From positions 1-53,817 of the forward strand of contig DDUE01000025.1 in NCBI GenBank assembly GCA_002344625.1: a stretch of 53,817 nt of DNA, read 5' to 3'. Positions 23,103 to 33,688 of this stretch are shown here, piece by piece. The notes under the pieces are model-generated. The model ran no database searches. It saw only the letters and a program-made list of their open reading frames with translations, and was not told the DNA's origin. The stretch's first letter is position 1, and every line of letters starts with the position of its first letter. The position numbers and the translations under genes were made by a program. The DNA is from Rhodocyclaceae bacterium UBA2346. Its GTDB lineage: Bacteria; Pseudomonadota; Gammaproteobacteria; Burkholderiales; Rhodocyclaceae.

Positions 23103-25073
23103 TCACCCCGCACTCCCGCCGGCGAGCGACTCCAGAAACATCACCGCATCGGCCTCCACCCGGGTCCGCCGCATCGGGGGCAGGCTGCGCCACACGATCT
23201 TGCCGTAGGGCTTGCCCACCATGCGCGGATCGCAGATGCAGAGCAGCCCGCGGTCACGCTCGGTGCGAATCAACCTGCCCGCGCCCTGCTTCATGTTGAT
23301 CACGGTGCGGGGCAATTGGTAGTGCATGAACGGGTTGAGTCCGGCGCGCTGCAGATGCTCGACCCGCGCCGCCAGCACCGGATCGTCCGGCGGCGCGAAC
23401 GGCAGCTTGTCGATGATCACGAGCGACAAGGCATCGCCGGGCACATCGACGCCTTCCCAGAAACTCTGGCTCGCGACCAGCACCGCATTGCCCAGACGCC
23501 TGAAGCGATCGAGCAACTCGGTGCGTGAGCCCTCACCCTGCAACAGCAAAGGCAACCCGTCATCGGCGGCGGCGAGGCCATCCGCGAGCAGCGCATGGAT
23601 GCGCTTCATCGCCCGCAGCGAGGTGCACAGCACGAACGTCCGCCCGCGCGAGGCCCTTATCAGCGGCACGCATGCGCGCGCAACCGCATCGACGTAGTCG
23701 GGATGATTGGGGTCGGGCATCCCGGCCGGGGCATAAAGCATCGCCTGCGCGGCATAGTCGAAGGGACTGCCCCAGACTTCGGTATGCGGCGGTGGCTCCA
23801 GCCACGACAGTCCGAGTTCGTTGCAGTAGTGGCTGAAGTCGCGCCCCACCGCGAGCGTGGCCGAGGTGAAGATCCAGGCCCGCGGCTGTGACTCCAGTTG
23901 ACGCTTGAATACGCTCGAAACATGTAGCGGCGTCGCGTTGAGCGCGATCGACTGCGAGAAGACTTCGACCCAGCGAATCATTTCGGGGCCGTCCGGCGCC
24001 TGCCAGCGGGCTACGCGGGCGGTGAGTTCCTCGGTCCGGCGCAGACAGTTGGCGAGCCCCTCGCTGCGTTCGGCCTGGGTCGCGAGAATTTCGTGGAACT
24101 GCCCGAGCGCACCATCGAGTGCATCCAGCGCGGGGCCGAAATGCGCATTCTCGAGCACCTGCGCATGTCCAAAACGGGCCGCATCGGCGCCGAATACCAA
24201 GCGCAGGTCGCGCGCGGCCTTTTCGATCAGGCGGGTCGCGTCAATCAGCGCGCGGCAATCGCGCGCACCGGCCAGGGTCTCGGAACGGGTGTCACGGGCG
24301 AGTTCGAGCACCTGGGCGGACGAGGTCGTTTCACCGAAGAACAGACTGGCCGTCTCCGGCAACTGGTGCGCCTCGTCGAATATGACCGCGTTGCAGGCGG
24401 GTAGCAGTTCGCCCATGCCTTCGTCGCGCAGCATCACGTCAGCGAAGAACAGGTGATGGTTCACCACCACCAGATCGGATTCCATGGCGGTGCGCCGTGC
24501 GGCCATGACGAAGCAGTCCTTGACGTTCGGGCATTCCTGGCCCAGGCAGTTGTCACGGGTCGAGGTCGCGAAACCCCATGCGGGCGAATCTTCGCGGACA
24601 CTGTCGCATTCCGCCTTGTCACCGCTTGCGCTGACCTGGGCAAAGCGGCCGATCGCGCGCAGATCGGCGGCGTCCTGCGGTGAGCCGAATCTGCCGTCGC
24701 GCACATTGCGCTCCAGGTGATAAGGGCAGACGTAGTTGGCGCGCCCCTTGAGCAGCGCGATCGAAACCGGCACCTTCAACGCCGCCCGCACCGTCGGCAG
24801 ATCGCGATTGAAGAGCTGATCCTGGAGTGTCTTGGTGCCGGTCGAGATGATGACCTTGCCGCCTGCGAGCAATGCGGGCACCAGATAGGCGAAGGTCTTG
24901 CCGGTGCCGGTGCCGGCTTCCGCCACCAACACCTGGTTGGCCCGGATCGCGTCGTAAATGCGCCGCGCCATCTCGAGCTGTTGCGCCCGCGGACGAAAGC
25001 CGGGTACCGCGGCGGCGAGTGCGCCTTGTTCGCCGAACGCGTGTTCGAGTTCGCTAGCCTCGGTCAAGACCAT
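23103..25073 (-). CDS. DinG/YoaA-family ATP-dependent DNA helicase
   Basis: 656 residues, an XPD-like superfamily 2 5'-3' helicase. Walker A is AGTGTGKT (residues 53-60) and the DEAH box is at 233-236. Four cysteines between them (116, 176, 181, 187; pattern C-x59-C-x4-C-x5-C) fit the [4Fe-4S] cluster of the family. C-terminal motifs QGAGRLIRTERDRG and VIIDKLPF are present. The length and the absence of an exonuclease domain favour YoaA-type proteins, involved in repair of replication damage. It precedes nothing obviously linked; zapE lies 28 bp upstream in the same direction. Confidence 0.9.
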   Translation of the reverse strand: MVLTEASELEHAFGEQGALAAAVPGFRPRAQQLEMARRIYDAIRANQVLVAEAGTGTGKTFAYLVPALLAGGKVIISTGTKTLQDQLFNRDLPTVRAALKVPVSIALLKGRANYVCPYHLERNVRDGRFGSPQDAADLRAIGRFAQVSASGDKAECDSVREDSPAWGFATSTRDNCLGQECPNVKDCFVMAARRTAMESDLVVVNHHLFFADVMLRDEGMGELLPACNAVIFDEAHQLPETASLFFGETTSSAQVLELARDTRSETLAGARDCRALIDATRLIEKAARDLRLVFGADAARFGHAQVLENAHFGPALDALDGALGQFHEILATQAERSEGLANCLRRTEELTARVARWQAPDGPEMIRWVEVFSQSIALNATPLHVSSVFKRQLESQPRAWIFTSATLAVGRDFSHYCNELGLSWLEPPPHTEVWGSPFDYAAQAMLYAPAGMPDPNHPDYVDAVARACVPLIRASRGRTFVLCTSLRAMKRIHALLADGLAAADDGLPLLLQGEGSRTELLDRFRRLGNAVLVASQSFWEGVDVPGDALSLVIIDKLPFAPPDDPVLAARVEHLQRAGLNPFMHYQLPRTVINMKQGAGRLIRTERDRGLLCICDPRMVGKPYGKIVWRSLPPMRRTRVEADAVMFLESLAGGSAG

Positions 25074-25101
25074 CCACCGAGCAATCCGGCGTCCACGCCA
25101 C

Positions 25102-26214
25102 TCAACCCACCCGGTGCGCTTCGGCCAGATAGTCGCGCGTGCGCATCTCCATCAGGCGGCTCACGGTGCGCACGAACTCGTGCGCATTGTGTCCTTCGGT
25201 ATAAAGGTCGTGGGATTCGACCGCCGCGCTCATGATCAGCTTGACCCGATGGTCGTACAGCACGTCGATGAGCCAGGTGAACCGGCGCGCTTCCGACGCC
25301 TGGGTCGCATCCATTTTCGGCACGCCGGAAAGCATGACCGTATGATGTTCGCGCGCGATCTCGAGATAGTCGTTCTGCGACCGGTTGCCGGCGCACAGCG
25401 TCATGAAATCGAACCAGATCACACCCGGCGCCTGGCCTATGACAGGGATCTGGCGTCCGAGAATCTCGATCGTGCCGGCAGACAGTTCGGTCGCCGCAAG
25501 ACGGCGGAAATCCTCGCGCATCTTGCGCGTTGCCACTTCATCATCGGGCACCAGGAAGATTTCCATCTTCTCCATGGTGCGCAGGCGGTAGTCGGTACCG
25601 TGGTCGATCTCGACCACGTCGAACCGGCGCTTCATCATCTCGATGGTCGGAATGAAGTTGATCCGCTGCAATCCGTTGGGATACAAACCCTCCGGCGGAT
25701 AGTTCGAAGTCATCACGAAGATCGTTCCGCGCGCGAACAAGGCATCGAGCAAACGCCCGAGGATCATCGCGTCCGCGATGTCGGAGACATGAAATTCGTC
25801 GAAACACAACAACCGGGTGTCACGCGCGATGCGGTCGGCCACGCGCTGGAGCGGATCGGGCTCGTGGTTGTTGTTCTTGAGATCGTTCTGCACCTCCTGC
25901 ATGAATGCATGAAAGTGCACCCGCCGCTTGCGCTGATACGGCACCGCGTCGAAAAAGCAGTCCATCAGAAAGCTCTTGCCACGACCGACCCCGCCCCAGA
26001 AATAGACACTGCGGGGCATGCTCGGGCGTGCAAACAGCTTGCGCAGCGTACCCGTGCGCGCGGCCTTGAATCCGATCAGTTCGCGGTACAGCGTCTGCAG
26101 GCGCTGCGCGGCGGCGCGCTGCGCCGGATCGGACTTGAAACCGCGTGCCTTGAGCTCGGCCTCATAGGCTTCGAGCATCCCGTTCTCGGAAACATTCAGG
26201 ACGCGATGGGGCAT
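25102..26214 (-). CDS. zapE: Cell division ATPase ZapE (AFG1 family)
   Basis: 370 residues. A P-loop is at about 74-81 (GGVGRGKS) and the Walker B region is CFDEFHVSDIADAMIL. Other AFG1-family blocks are TSNYPPEGLYPNGLQRINFIP, WFDFMTLCAGNRSQNDYLEIA and RFTWLIDVLYDHRVKL. E. coli ZapE associates with the Z-ring under stress; mitochondrial AFG1 acts in quality control. It lies between lpd and the helicase gene on the minus strand, after a terminator-like region, so it probably starts its own transcript. Confidence 0.93.
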   Translation of the reverse strand: MPHRVLNVSENGMLEAYEAELKARGFKSDPAQRAAAQRLQTLYRELIGFKAARTGTLRKLFARPSMPRSVYFWGGVGRGKSFLMDCFFDAVPYQRKRRVHFHAFMQEVQNDLKNNNHEPDPLQRVADRIARDTRLLCFDEFHVSDIADAMILGRLLDALFARGTIFVMTSNYPPEGLYPNGLQRINFIPTIEMMKRRFDVVEIDHGTDYRLRTMEKMEIFLVPDDEVATRKMREDFRRLAATELSAGTIEILGRQIPVIGQAPGVIWFDFMTLCAGNRSQNDYLEIAREHHTVMLSGVPKMDATQASEARRFTWLIDVLYDHRVKLIMSAAVESHDLYTEGHNAHEFVRTVSRLMEMRTRDYLAEAHRVG

Positions 26215-26282
26215 GTTGGGCGTCGAACCTCAAAGCGATACACGGCGGTCGCCACGGGACCGGCCGGCGATCAATCGAAAAT

Positions 26283-26347
26283 CGCCGCCTGTGCTCTCGG
26301 CACACGGCGGCGACCGGCAATGCTAATGACGGGTCGCCTGCGACCCG
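26283..26347 (-). terminator. Hairpins downstream of lpdA
   Basis: On the minus strand, first CGGGTCGC-AG-GCGACCCG (complement of 26330-26347), then a larger stem CGCCGCC(G)TGTGC / GCACAGGCGGCG (complement of 26283-26312) with one bulge, followed by ATTTTCG. They sit in the 155-bp gap between the lpdA stop and zapE and probably end the odhAB-lpd transcript. Confidence 0.6.
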
Positions 26348-26369
26348 ACGGGCGCAGGTCCCTCACCGC

Positions 26370-27794
26370 TCAGAAGTGCAGCGGGCGCTTGTCAACCGCG
26401 AGGGCGGCCTCATGCACGACTTCGGACAGGGTGGGATGCGCATGGCAGATCCGCGCGAGATCCTCGGACGCCGCACCGAATTCCATCGCCACGACCGCCT
26501 CGGAGACGAGTTCGGATGCATTGGCGCCGATGATGTGCACGCCGAGGATGCGATCGGTCTGCGCGCACGCCAACATCTTGACGAACCCGGTCGGCTCTCC
26601 CATGCCCAAGGCCCGGCCGTTGGCCATGAACGGAATCTTGCCGCTGCGGTAGGCTACGCCGTCGCGCTTGAGTTCCTGTTCGGTCTTGCCGACCCAGGCG
26701 ATTTCGGGGCTGGTATAGATCACCCACGGCACCGTATCGAAGTTGCAGTGCCCGGACTGGCCAGCGATGATTTCGGCGACCATCACCGCCTCTTCCATCG
26801 CCTTGTGGGCCAGCATCGGGCCGCGCACCACGTCGCCCACGGCCCAGACGCCCGGCAGATTGGTACGGCAATGCGCGTCCACCTCGATCATGCCGCGTTC
26901 GTTGAGCTTGAGCCCGACGGCTTCGGCGTTCAGGCCATCGGTATTCGGAATACGCCCGACCGACACGATCAGGCGGTCCGCCTCGAGCTTCTGCTCGGCG
27001 CCGTCCTTGTCCGTATAGGCGATCGATACGCTCTTCTTGCCGGCCTTGACCTCGCCGATCTTGCAGCTCAGGTTGATCGACAAGCCCTGCTTGGTGAAGA
27101 CCTTGAGCGCCTCCTTGGCGACATCGACATCGGCCGCCGCCAGGAAATCCGGCATCGCCTCGAGCACGATCACTTCGGCGCCCAGGCGGCGCCATACCGA
27201 GCCCATTTCGAGACCGATCACGCCGGCCCCGATCACCGCCAGCTTCTTCGGCACCGCATCGATGTCGAGCGCGCCGACGTTATCGCACACGATCTTGTTG
27301 TCGACAGGAATACCGGGCAGGTGGCGGGCCTTGGAGCCGGTCGCGACGATCACCTGCTTGGCGACTACGGATTCGTCACCGACCTTGAGTTCCCACCCGC
27401 CATCGACCTTGGCGACGAAACTGCCATGGCCATTGAGCAGCGTCACCTTGTTCTTCTTGAACAGCCCCTTGATGCCGCCGGTGAGTTGATCGACGATGCC
27501 GCTCTTGCGCGCGACCATCTTGTCGACGTCGATCTTGGGCTTGCTCACGACGATTCCCTGCGACTCGAACGCATGCCCGGCCTCCTCGAACATGTGCGAG
27601 GTGTGCAGCAGCGCCTTCGACGGGATGCAACCCACGTTGAGGCAGGTCCCACCAAGGCGCGGCTCGCCCTTGGGGTCGGCATACGGGTTGGATTCGCAAC
27701 ACGCGGTCTTGAAGCCGAGCTGGGCGGCACGGATCGCGGCGACGTATCCGCCCGGACCGCCGCCGATCACGAGTACATCAAATTCTTTTGACAT
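26370..27794 (-). CDS. lpdA: Dihydrolipoyl dehydrogenase (E3)
   Basis: 474 residues. An FAD flavoprotein that reoxidises dihydrolipoyl-E2 with NAD. Seen are the FAD dinucleotide fold [10 protein letters not shown], the redox disulfide [13 protein letters not shown], the NAD site [17 protein letters not shown], the FAD-ribityl motif GVWAVGDVV and the C-terminal His-Glu pair in HAHPTLSE. The start ATG at 27794 begins [13 protein letters not shown]; an extra upstream Met is not used. It is the last gene of odhA-odhB-lpdA and presumably serves 2-oxoglutarate dehydrogenase. Confidence 0.97.
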   Translation of the reverse strand: MSKEFDVLVIGGGPGGYVAAIRAAQLGFKTACCESNPYADPKGEPRLGGTCLNVGCIPSKALLHTSHMFEEAGHAFESQGIVVSKPKIDVDKMVARKSGIVDQLTGGIKGLFKKNKVTLLNGHGSFVAKVDGGWELKVGDESVVAKQVIVATGSKARHLPGIPVDNKIVCDNVGALDIDAVPKKLAVIGAGVIGLEMGSVWRRLGAEVIVLEAMPDFLAAADVDVAKEALKVFTKQGLSINLSCKIGEVKAGKKSVSIAYTDKDGAEQKLEADRLIVSVGRIPNTDGLNAEAVGLKLNERGMIEVDAHCRTNLPGVWAVGDVVRGPMLAHKAMEEAVMVAEIIAGQSGHCNFDTVPWVIYTSPEIAWVGKTEQELKRDGVAYRSGKIPFMANGRALGMGEPTGFVKMLACAQTDRILGVHIIGANASELVSEAVVAMEFGAASEDLARICHAHPTLSEVVHEAALAVDKRPLHF

Positions 27795-27822
27795 CTTTGG
27801 ACTCCCTGCGAGGATGAAGGCA

Positions 27823-27863
27823 GCCACGCGGCCGCACCCGAACGGGGGGCGCGGCCGCGTGGC
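27823..27863 (-). repeat. Perfect 13-bp inverted repeat between odhB and lpdA
   Basis: GCCACGCGGCCGC (27823-27835) and its exact complement (27851-27863) flank a 15-nt loop in the 75-bp odhB/lpdA gap. No T-run follows in the direction of transcription. This favours an mRNA-stability or processing element, or differential lpdA expression, over a terminator. Confidence 0.6.
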
Positions 27864-27869
27864 CCGTTA

Positions 27870-29057
27870 TCAGACGTCGAGGATCAGGCGGGCCGGATCT
27901 TCGAGCGCTTCCTTCATCGTCACCAATCCGAGCACGGCCTCACGGCCGTCGATGATCCGGTGATCGTAGGACATGGCCAGGTAGTTGATCGGGCGCACCA
28001 CGACCTGACCATTCTCGACCACGGCACGGTCCTTGGTCGCATGAATACCCAGGATCGCCGATTGCGGCGGATTGATGATCGGGGTCGACAGCATCGAGCC
28101 GAACACACCGCCATTCGAGATCGAGAACGTACCGCCGCTCAACTCTTCGATCGACAGCTTGCCATCCTTGGCCTTGTTGCCGAACTCGGCGATCTTCTTC
28201 TCGATGTCGGCGATCGACATCTGGTCGGCATCGCGCAGAATCGGAACGACCAGGCCGCGCGGCGAACCGACCGCGATACCGATGTCGATATAGCCGTGAT
28301 AGACGATGTCGTTGCCGTCGACCGACGCGTTCAGAATCGGGAAGCGCTTCAACGCCGCCACCGCGGCCTTGACGAAGAAGCCCATGAAGCCCAGGCGCAC
28401 ACCGTGAGCCTTCTCGAACTTGTCCCCATACTGCTTGCGCAGCGCCATCACCGGCGCCATGTTGACCTCGTTGAAGGTCGTGAGGATCGCGTTCTCGTTC
28501 TTCGACTGCAGCAGACGCTCGGCGATGCGGGCGCGCAGGCGGGTCATCGGTACGCGCTCTTCGGGACGGTCGCCGCTCAACACGACGGCCGGTGCAGCGG
28601 CAGCCGCGCGCGGCGTCGCCGCAACGGCATCCTCCTTGGTGACACGCCCACCACGGCCCGAGCCGCTCACGTCGGCCGCAGCGATGCCCTTCTCGTCGAG
28701 GATCTTGCGTGCAGCCGGGCTGGCGGTACCAGCGGCCGCGGCCGCACCGGCCGGTGCGGCTTTTGCCGGCGGCGGCGTGATCTCGGGCACCGGCTCGACC
28801 TTGCCGGCGGCAGCCTTGGCTTCGGTATCGATCTGTGCGATCAACTCGCCCGACGTGACCGTGTCACCGCTGACCTTGATGATCTTGACCAGCACGCCAT
28901 CGGCCGGAGCCGGCGTTTCGAGCACGACCTTGTCGGTCTCGATGTCGATGAGGTTCTCATCGCGCGAAACCGAATCACCTTCCTTCTTGTGCCAGGTGGC
29001 CAGCGTCGCTTCGGAAACCGACTCGGACAATTGCGGTACTTTGACTTCTATCAGCAT
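27870..29057 (-). CDS. odhB: 2-oxoglutarate dehydrogenase E2 (dihydrolipoyl succinyltransferase)
   Basis: 395 residues. The lipoyl domain (2-76) has the lipoylated Lys43 in ETDKVVLE. An Ala/Pro linker, a peripheral subunit-binding domain (about 107-145, [14 protein letters not shown]) and a catalytic acyltransferase domain with [13 protein letters not shown] (active-site His and Asp) follow. It transfers succinyl from lipoate to CoA. It follows odhA by 38 bp and precedes lpdA, forming the E1-E2-E3 operon. Confidence 0.97.
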   Translation of the reverse strand: MLIEVKVPQLSESVSEATLATWHKKEGDSVSRDENLIDIETDKVVLETPAPADGVLVKIIKVSGDTVTSGELIAQIDTEAKAAAGKVEPVPEITPPPAKAAPAGAAAAAGTASPAARKILDEKGIAAADVSGSGRGGRVTKEDAVAATPRAAAAAPAVVLSGDRPEERVPMTRLRARIAERLLQSKNENAILTTFNEVNMAPVMALRKQYGDKFEKAHGVRLGFMGFFVKAAVAALKRFPILNASVDGNDIVYHGYIDIGIAVGSPRGLVVPILRDADQMSIADIEKKIAEFGNKAKDGKLSIEELSGGTFSISNGGVFGSMLSTPIINPPQSAILGIHATKDRAVVENGQVVVRPINYLAMSYDHRIIDGREAVLGLVTMKEALEDPARLILDV

Positions 29058-29095
29058 GTATTTCTCTCCCCTGATTATCAGTTATGCGCGCTCAT

Positions 29096-31924
29096 TCAGT
29101 CCGCGATCGGACCGAATGCGTTTTCGATGATTTCCTTCTGCTGCGCGTTGTGCTTGGCATAGTAGCCGACGGCCGGCGACGCGGCGGCGGGACGGCTGAC
29201 CAGCAACAGCCTACGCTTCGAACCCAGGACGTTGACCAGATGCTGGCGCGAGGCCAGCCAGTACCACGCGCCCTGGTTGCGCGGTTCTTCCTGGACCCAC
29301 ACCACCTCTTTCGCCCCCGGGAACTGATCCACGGCGGCCGTGAAGGCATCGACCGGGAACGGATACAGCTGTTCGATACGGATCAGCGCCGTGTCGTTGA
29401 TATTGTTCTCGCGACGATAGGCAAGCAGTTCGTAGTAGATCTTGCCCTGGCACAGCACCACGCGCTTGACCTTCTTCGGATCGAGGTTCTCGACCTCCGG
29501 AATGACGGTCTGGAAACGCCCCTTCGCGAGATCATCGAACGTCGAGATCGCTTCCTTGTGACGCAGCAGCGACTTCGGGGTGATGATCACCAGCGGCTTC
29601 CTGACCTTGCGGATCATCTGGCGACGCAGGAGGTGGAAGATCTGTGCCGGCGTGGTGGGCACGCACACCTGCCAGTTCTGCTCGGCCGCATTGTTCATCA
29701 AGCGCTCGAGACGGGCGGAGGAGTGCTCAGGCCCCTGGCCCTCGAAGCCATGCGGCAGCATCAGCGTCAGGCCGCACAGACGGCCCCACTTGGCCTCGCC
29801 CGAACTGATGAACTGATCGAGCACCACCTGGGCACCGTTTACGAAGTCGCCGAACTGCGCCTCCCACACCACCAGCTGGTTGGGTTCGGCGGTCGAATAG
29901 CCGTACTCGAACGCCAGCACGGCCTCCTCGGACAACACCGAATCGTAGATATGGAAAGCGCCCTGCCCATCCTGGATGTGCTTGAGCGGGATGTGGGTGC
30001 CATGATCCCAGCGTTCGCGCTTCTGGTCGTGCAGCACCGCGTGCCGGTGGAAGAAGGTTCCCCGGCCGACGTCCTCGCCGGAAATCCGGATCCCGAACCC
30101 CTGCGCGACAAGGCTCGCATACGCCAGGTTTTCGCCCATGCCCCAGTCGAACTGCAACTCGCCCCGTCCCATCGCGGCGCGGTCTTCGATGATCTTCTTG
30201 ACCCGCGAATGCAGCGTGAAGCCTTCCGGCAGGGTGGTGAGGCGTTCCGACAAGCGGGCGACTTCCTGCGCCGGAATGCCGGTGTCGGCTTCATCGGTGT
30301 AGGGCTGCTTGACGTAGGGCGACCAGTCGACCGCGAACTTGCTGCTGTGCCCCGAAAGCACCGGGTTGTACAGCAGTTCCCCGCGGTCGAGGTGCTCGCG
30401 ATATTCCTTGATCAGATCGTCGGGCTCATTCGCCGACAGCGTCCCCTCGGCCACCAGGCGATCCGCATAGATCTTGCGCGTACCCGGATGCTTCGTGATC
30501 TTGCTGTACATCAGCGGCTGGGTGACCATCGGCTCGTCCTGCTCGTTGTGACCGAGCTTGCGGTAGCAGATGATGTCGACGACCACGTCCTTCTTGAACT
30601 CGTTGCGGAACTCGACCGCGAGCGCGGTCACCAGCGCCACCGCTTCGGGATCATCGCCGTTTACATGGAAGATCGGCGCTTCAACCATCTTGAAGATGTC
30701 GGTGCAATACAGCGACGAACGGTAGTCGCGCGGGTCCGAGGTCGTGAACCCGATCTGGTTGTTCACCACCAGGTGGATCGTGCCGCCGGTACCGTAACCA
30801 CGGGTCTGCGAGAAGTTGAGCATTTCCTGATTGACGCCCTGACCCGCGACCGCGGCATCGCCATGCACGAGCACGCCCAGCACCTGGCGCTTGTCGTCGT
30901 CGCCACGACGTACCTGGCGAGCGTACACCGAACCGGCCACCACCGGGTTGATGATCTCCAGGTGCGACGGGTTGAACGACAGCGTGAGATGGACCGGACC
31001 ACCCGGGCTCATGACGTCGCTCGAGAAGCCCATGTGATACTTCACGTCGCCTGCGGACAGGTCGGACAGCGCCTTGCCCTCGAACTCCGAAAACAGCATC
31101 TCCGGCGACTTGCCAAGGGTATTGACCAGCACGTTGAGGCGTCCGCGGTGCGCCATGCCGATCACGATTTCCTGCGCCCCGGCACCACCGCCGACACGGA
31201 TGACCTCGTCCATCGCCGCAATCGTGGACTCGCCCCCCTCGAGCGAGAAGCGCTTCTGGCCGACGTACTTGGTGTGCAGGTAGCGCTCCAGGGTTTCGGC
31301 AGCGGTTACCCGCTCGAGGATGCGCTTCTTGCTTTCAACCGAGAACTTGGGCGTCGCGCGAATGCTTTCCAGGCGGCGCTGGATCCAGCGCTTCTGGCCG
31401 ATGTCCGCCATGTACATGTATTCGGACCCGATCGAACCGCAATACGTCTGCCGCAGCGCTTCGAGAATCTCGCGCAGGGTCGCGCGCTCGGACGAGAATG
31501 CGTGGAACGAACCCACGTTGAACGTCTTGTTCAGGTCGGCTTCGGTGAAGCCGTAATGCGAGGGCTCGAGCTCGGAAATCTCCGGCCGTTCGGTCCGCTT
31601 GAGCGGGTCGAGATTCGCCCAGCGGTTGCCGAGGAAACGGTAGGCATTGATCAACTGCAACACGCTCACCTGGCGCTGATCGTCGCCGCCCGCCGCCACC
31701 GTGCGCACGCGGCCCTGCTTGGCCAGCTGCACGAACGACTCGATGACCGGGCTGTGGGCTACGTCGTGCACCGCCGCGCCTGCCTGAGCCTGCAGATTGT
31801 CGAAATACTCGCGCCATTCCTCGGAAACCGAGGCGGGATCCTCCAGGTACTTCTCATACAACTCTTCAACAAACGGCGCATTGCTACCGAACAAATGCGA
31901 CGATGACCTGCGTTCTTTCATCAT
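29096..31924 (-). CDS. odhA: 2-oxoglutarate dehydrogenase E1
   Basis: 942 residues (E. coli SucA 933). Thiamine-diphosphate-dependent decarboxylation of 2-oxoglutarate. The N-terminal PF16078-type segment (SSSHLFGSNAPFVEELYEKY) and catalytic blocks GMAHRGRLNVL, VKYHMGFSSD, FNPSHLEIINPVV, HGDAAVAGQG and the ThDP region NNQIGFTTSDPRDYRSS are present. The first two codons are both ATG, so the start is at 31924 or 31921. It is separated from gltA by a terminator, so it begins its own transcript. Confidence 0.98.
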   Translation of the reverse strand: MMKERRSSSHLFGSNAPFVEELYEKYLEDPASVSEEWREYFDNLQAQAGAAVHDVAHSPVIESFVQLAKQGRVRTVAAGGDDQRQVSVLQLINAYRFLGNRWANLDPLKRTERPEISELEPSHYGFTEADLNKTFNVGSFHAFSSERATLREILEALRQTYCGSIGSEYMYMADIGQKRWIQRRLESIRATPKFSVESKKRILERVTAAETLERYLHTKYVGQKRFSLEGGESTIAAMDEVIRVGGGAGAQEIVIGMAHRGRLNVLVNTLGKSPEMLFSEFEGKALSDLSAGDVKYHMGFSSDVMSPGGPVHLTLSFNPSHLEIINPVVAGSVYARQVRRGDDDKRQVLGVLVHGDAAVAGQGVNQEMLNFSQTRGYGTGGTIHLVVNNQIGFTTSDPRDYRSSLYCTDIFKMVEAPIFHVNGDDPEAVALVTALAVEFRNEFKKDVVVDIICYRKLGHNEQDEPMVTQPLMYSKITKHPGTRKIYADRLVAEGTLSANEPDDLIKEYREHLDRGELLYNPVLSGHSSKFAVDWSPYVKQPYTDEADTGIPAQEVARLSERLTTLPEGFTLHSRVKKIIEDRAAMGRGELQFDWGMGENLAYASLVAQGFGIRISGEDVGRGTFFHRHAVLHDQKRERWDHGTHIPLKHIQDGQGAFHIYDSVLSEEAVLAFEYGYSTAEPNQLVVWEAQFGDFVNGAQVVLDQFISSGEAKWGRLCGLTLMLPHGFEGQGPEHSSARLERLMNNAAEQNWQVCVPTTPAQIFHLLRRQMIRKVRKPLVIITPKSLLRHKEAISTFDDLAKGRFQTVIPEVENLDPKKVKRVVLCQGKIYYELLAYRRENNINDTALIRIEQLYPFPVDAFTAAVDQFPGAKEVVWVQEEPRNQGAWYWLASRQHLVNVLGSKRRLLLVSRPAAASPAVGYYAKHNAQQKEIIENAFGPIAD

Positions 31925-31999
31925 GGCTATGCCACCTATCAGCTTATTATCTATGACCTTGTTACTGCAAAACGAAGGCTTGACCTCTCCCGCCGACGC

Positions 32000-32033
32000 A
32001 AAAAAGGGATGACCGCCGCCAGGCGATCATCCC
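32000..32033 (-). terminator. Rho-independent terminator after gltA
   Basis: On the minus strand a GGGATGA/TCATCCC stem (complement of 32006-32033), with further GC pairing inside, is followed by TTTTTT (complement of 32000-32005). It lies about 45 bp after the gltA stop in the 155-bp gltA/odhA gap. Confidence 0.85.
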
Positions 32034-32079
32034 GCTTCACTCAGCTACGAGGCTCTCCGCCACCCTCCTCCACCATTCT

Positions 32080-33375
32080 TCAGCTGCGCACGGACAAATC
32101 GGGCACGTCGCGCCGCGCCGCGCCGACGTAGAGCTGGCGCGGACGGCCGATCTTGTATTCCGGGTCGGTGATCATTTCTTCCCACTGGGTGATCCAGCCC
32201 ACCGTGCGGGCGAGCGCGAAGATGCAGGTGAACATCGAAGTCGGGATGCCCAGCGCCTTCTGCACGATACCCGAGTAGAAATCGACGTTCGGATAGAGCT
32301 TCTTCTCGATGAAGTACGGATCTTCCAACGCGATCTTCTCGAGTTCCTTGGCGAGCTTGAACAAGCGGTCGTTCTCGAGTCCGAGTTCAGCCAGGACCTC
32401 GGAACACACCTTGCCCATCAGCGTCGCACGCGGATCGCGGTTCTTGTAGACCCGGTGGCCGAAGCCCATCAGCTTGAAGCTGTCGTTCTTGTCCTTGGCA
32501 CGCTTGATGTACTCGCCGACGCGCGACACGTCGCCGATCTCCTCGAGCATGTTCAGGCAGGCCTCGTTGGCGCCACCATGGGCCGGCCCCCACAGGCACG
32601 CGATACCGGCGGAGATGCATGCGAACGGGTTGGCGCCGGACGAGCCCGCCAAGCGCACCGTGGAGGTCGAGGCGTTCTGCTCATGGTCGGCGTGCAGCGT
32701 GAAGATCACGTCCAGTGCGCGCACCAGCACCGGGTTCGGCTTGTACTCCTCGCACGGCGTGCCGAACATCATGTGCATGAAGTTGGCGGTGTAGTCGAGG
32801 TCGTTGCGTGGATACATGAAGGGCTGGCCGGTGTTGTACTTGTAGGCCATCGCGACGATCGTCGGCAGCTTGGCGATCAGGCGGTTCATCGAGATGTTGC
32901 GATGTTCCTGATCGGAGAAATCCAGCGCTTCGTGGTAGAAGGCGGACAGCGCGCCCACCACGCCGACCATGATCGCCATCGGATGCGCATCGCGGCGGAA
33001 GCCGCTGTAGAAGCGGGTGAGTTGATCGTGAACCATGGTGTGGTTCTTGATCGTGCGCTCGAACTCGAACTTTTGCGATGCGTTGGGCAGTTCGCCGTTC
33101 TTCAGCAGGTAGGCGACCTCGAGGAAGTTGCACTTGTCCGCAAGCTGCTCGATGGGATAACCGCGATAGAGAAGCTCACCAACGTCCCCGTCGATGTAGG
33201 TGATGGCCGACTTGCAGCTTGCCGTGGACAGAAAACCCGAGTCATAAGTGAAAAGCCCGGTCTTGGCACCCAGCGTACGGATGTCGATGACGTCATTGCC
33301 GTGGGTTCCGGTCATCACCGGAAATTCAACGGTCTTGCCGTCAACGGTAAGAGTTGCAGTGCGTTCAGTGCTCAT
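32080..33375 (-). CDS. gltA: Citrate synthase (type I)
   Basis: 431 residues, the size of NADH-sensitive hexameric enzymes of proteobacteria (E. coli 427). It condenses oxaloacetate and acetyl-CoA. Catalytic blocks [15 protein letters not shown] and [14 protein letters not shown] (active-site histidines) and NVDFYSGIV (Asp) are intact. The N-terminal domain [20 protein letters not shown] matches the allosteric type. It follows sdhE by 76 bp and is probably in the sdh transcript, which ends at the terminator at 32000. Confidence 0.98.
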   Translation of the reverse strand: MSTERTATLTVDGKTVEFPVMTGTHGNDVIDIRTLGAKTGLFTYDSGFLSTASCKSAITYIDGDVGELLYRGYPIEQLADKCNFLEVAYLLKNGELPNASQKFEFERTIKNHTMVHDQLTRFYSGFRRDAHPMAIMVGVVGALSAFYHEALDFSDQEHRNISMNRLIAKLPTIVAMAYKYNTGQPFMYPRNDLDYTANFMHMMFGTPCEEYKPNPVLVRALDVIFTLHADHEQNASTSTVRLAGSSGANPFACISAGIACLWGPAHGGANEACLNMLEEIGDVSRVGEYIKRAKDKNDSFKLMGFGHRVYKNRDPRATLMGKVCSEVLAELGLENDRLFKLAKELEKIALEDPYFIEKKLYPNVDFYSGIVQKALGIPTSMFTCIFALARTVGWITQWEEMITDPEYKIGRPRQLYVGAARRDVPDLSVRS

Positions 33376-33451
33376 AGGTCATCCCTTTTTACTTGCCCGA
33401 GTAAACGATAAAACATCCCTGTTTTGTCTGCGCTGTGGTGCTGCTGCTTCT

Positions 33452-33688
33452 TCACGGCGCCCGCAGGAGGGCAACGATCGCCCCCTCTCGGGCATTCCTG
33501 GACGGCTTGCTTCCGTTCACGATGGCCCACAGATCGTGGTCCTCGAGACGGAGCAGCTCTTCGAGTGCGACCAGCTGGCCATCGTCCAACCGGTCGAAAT
33601 CCCTCTCAAGGAAGCGCTTGAACACAAGGTCGAGTTCGAGCAACGCTCGACGACACTGCCACTGCAAGCGCCCCTTGTTGATCATCAT
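33452..33688 (-). CDS. sdhE: FAD assembly factor SdhE
   Basis: 78 residues (YgfY/SDH5 family). It promotes covalent flavinylation of SdhA. The helical core has KGRLQWQCRRALLELDLVFKRFL; family members carry an RGxxE motif here, seen as the Trp/Cys-Arg-Arg-x-x-x-Glu variant. The block LLRLEDHDLWAIVNG is typical. The ATG at 33688 overlaps the sdhB stop (ATGA), so it is translationally coupled. Confidence 0.9.
   Translation of the reverse strand: MMINKGRLQWQCRRALLELDLVFKRFLERDFDRLDDGQLVALEELLRLEDHDLWAIVNGSKPSRNAREGAIVALLRAP

Noticed and set aside
29084..31906. 940-codon open frame on the plus strand, opposite odhA
   Set aside because: It is the antisense of a high-GC gene whose minus-strand product is an unambiguous 2-oxoglutarate dehydrogenase E1; the plus-strand translation is Arg/His-rich and matches no family.
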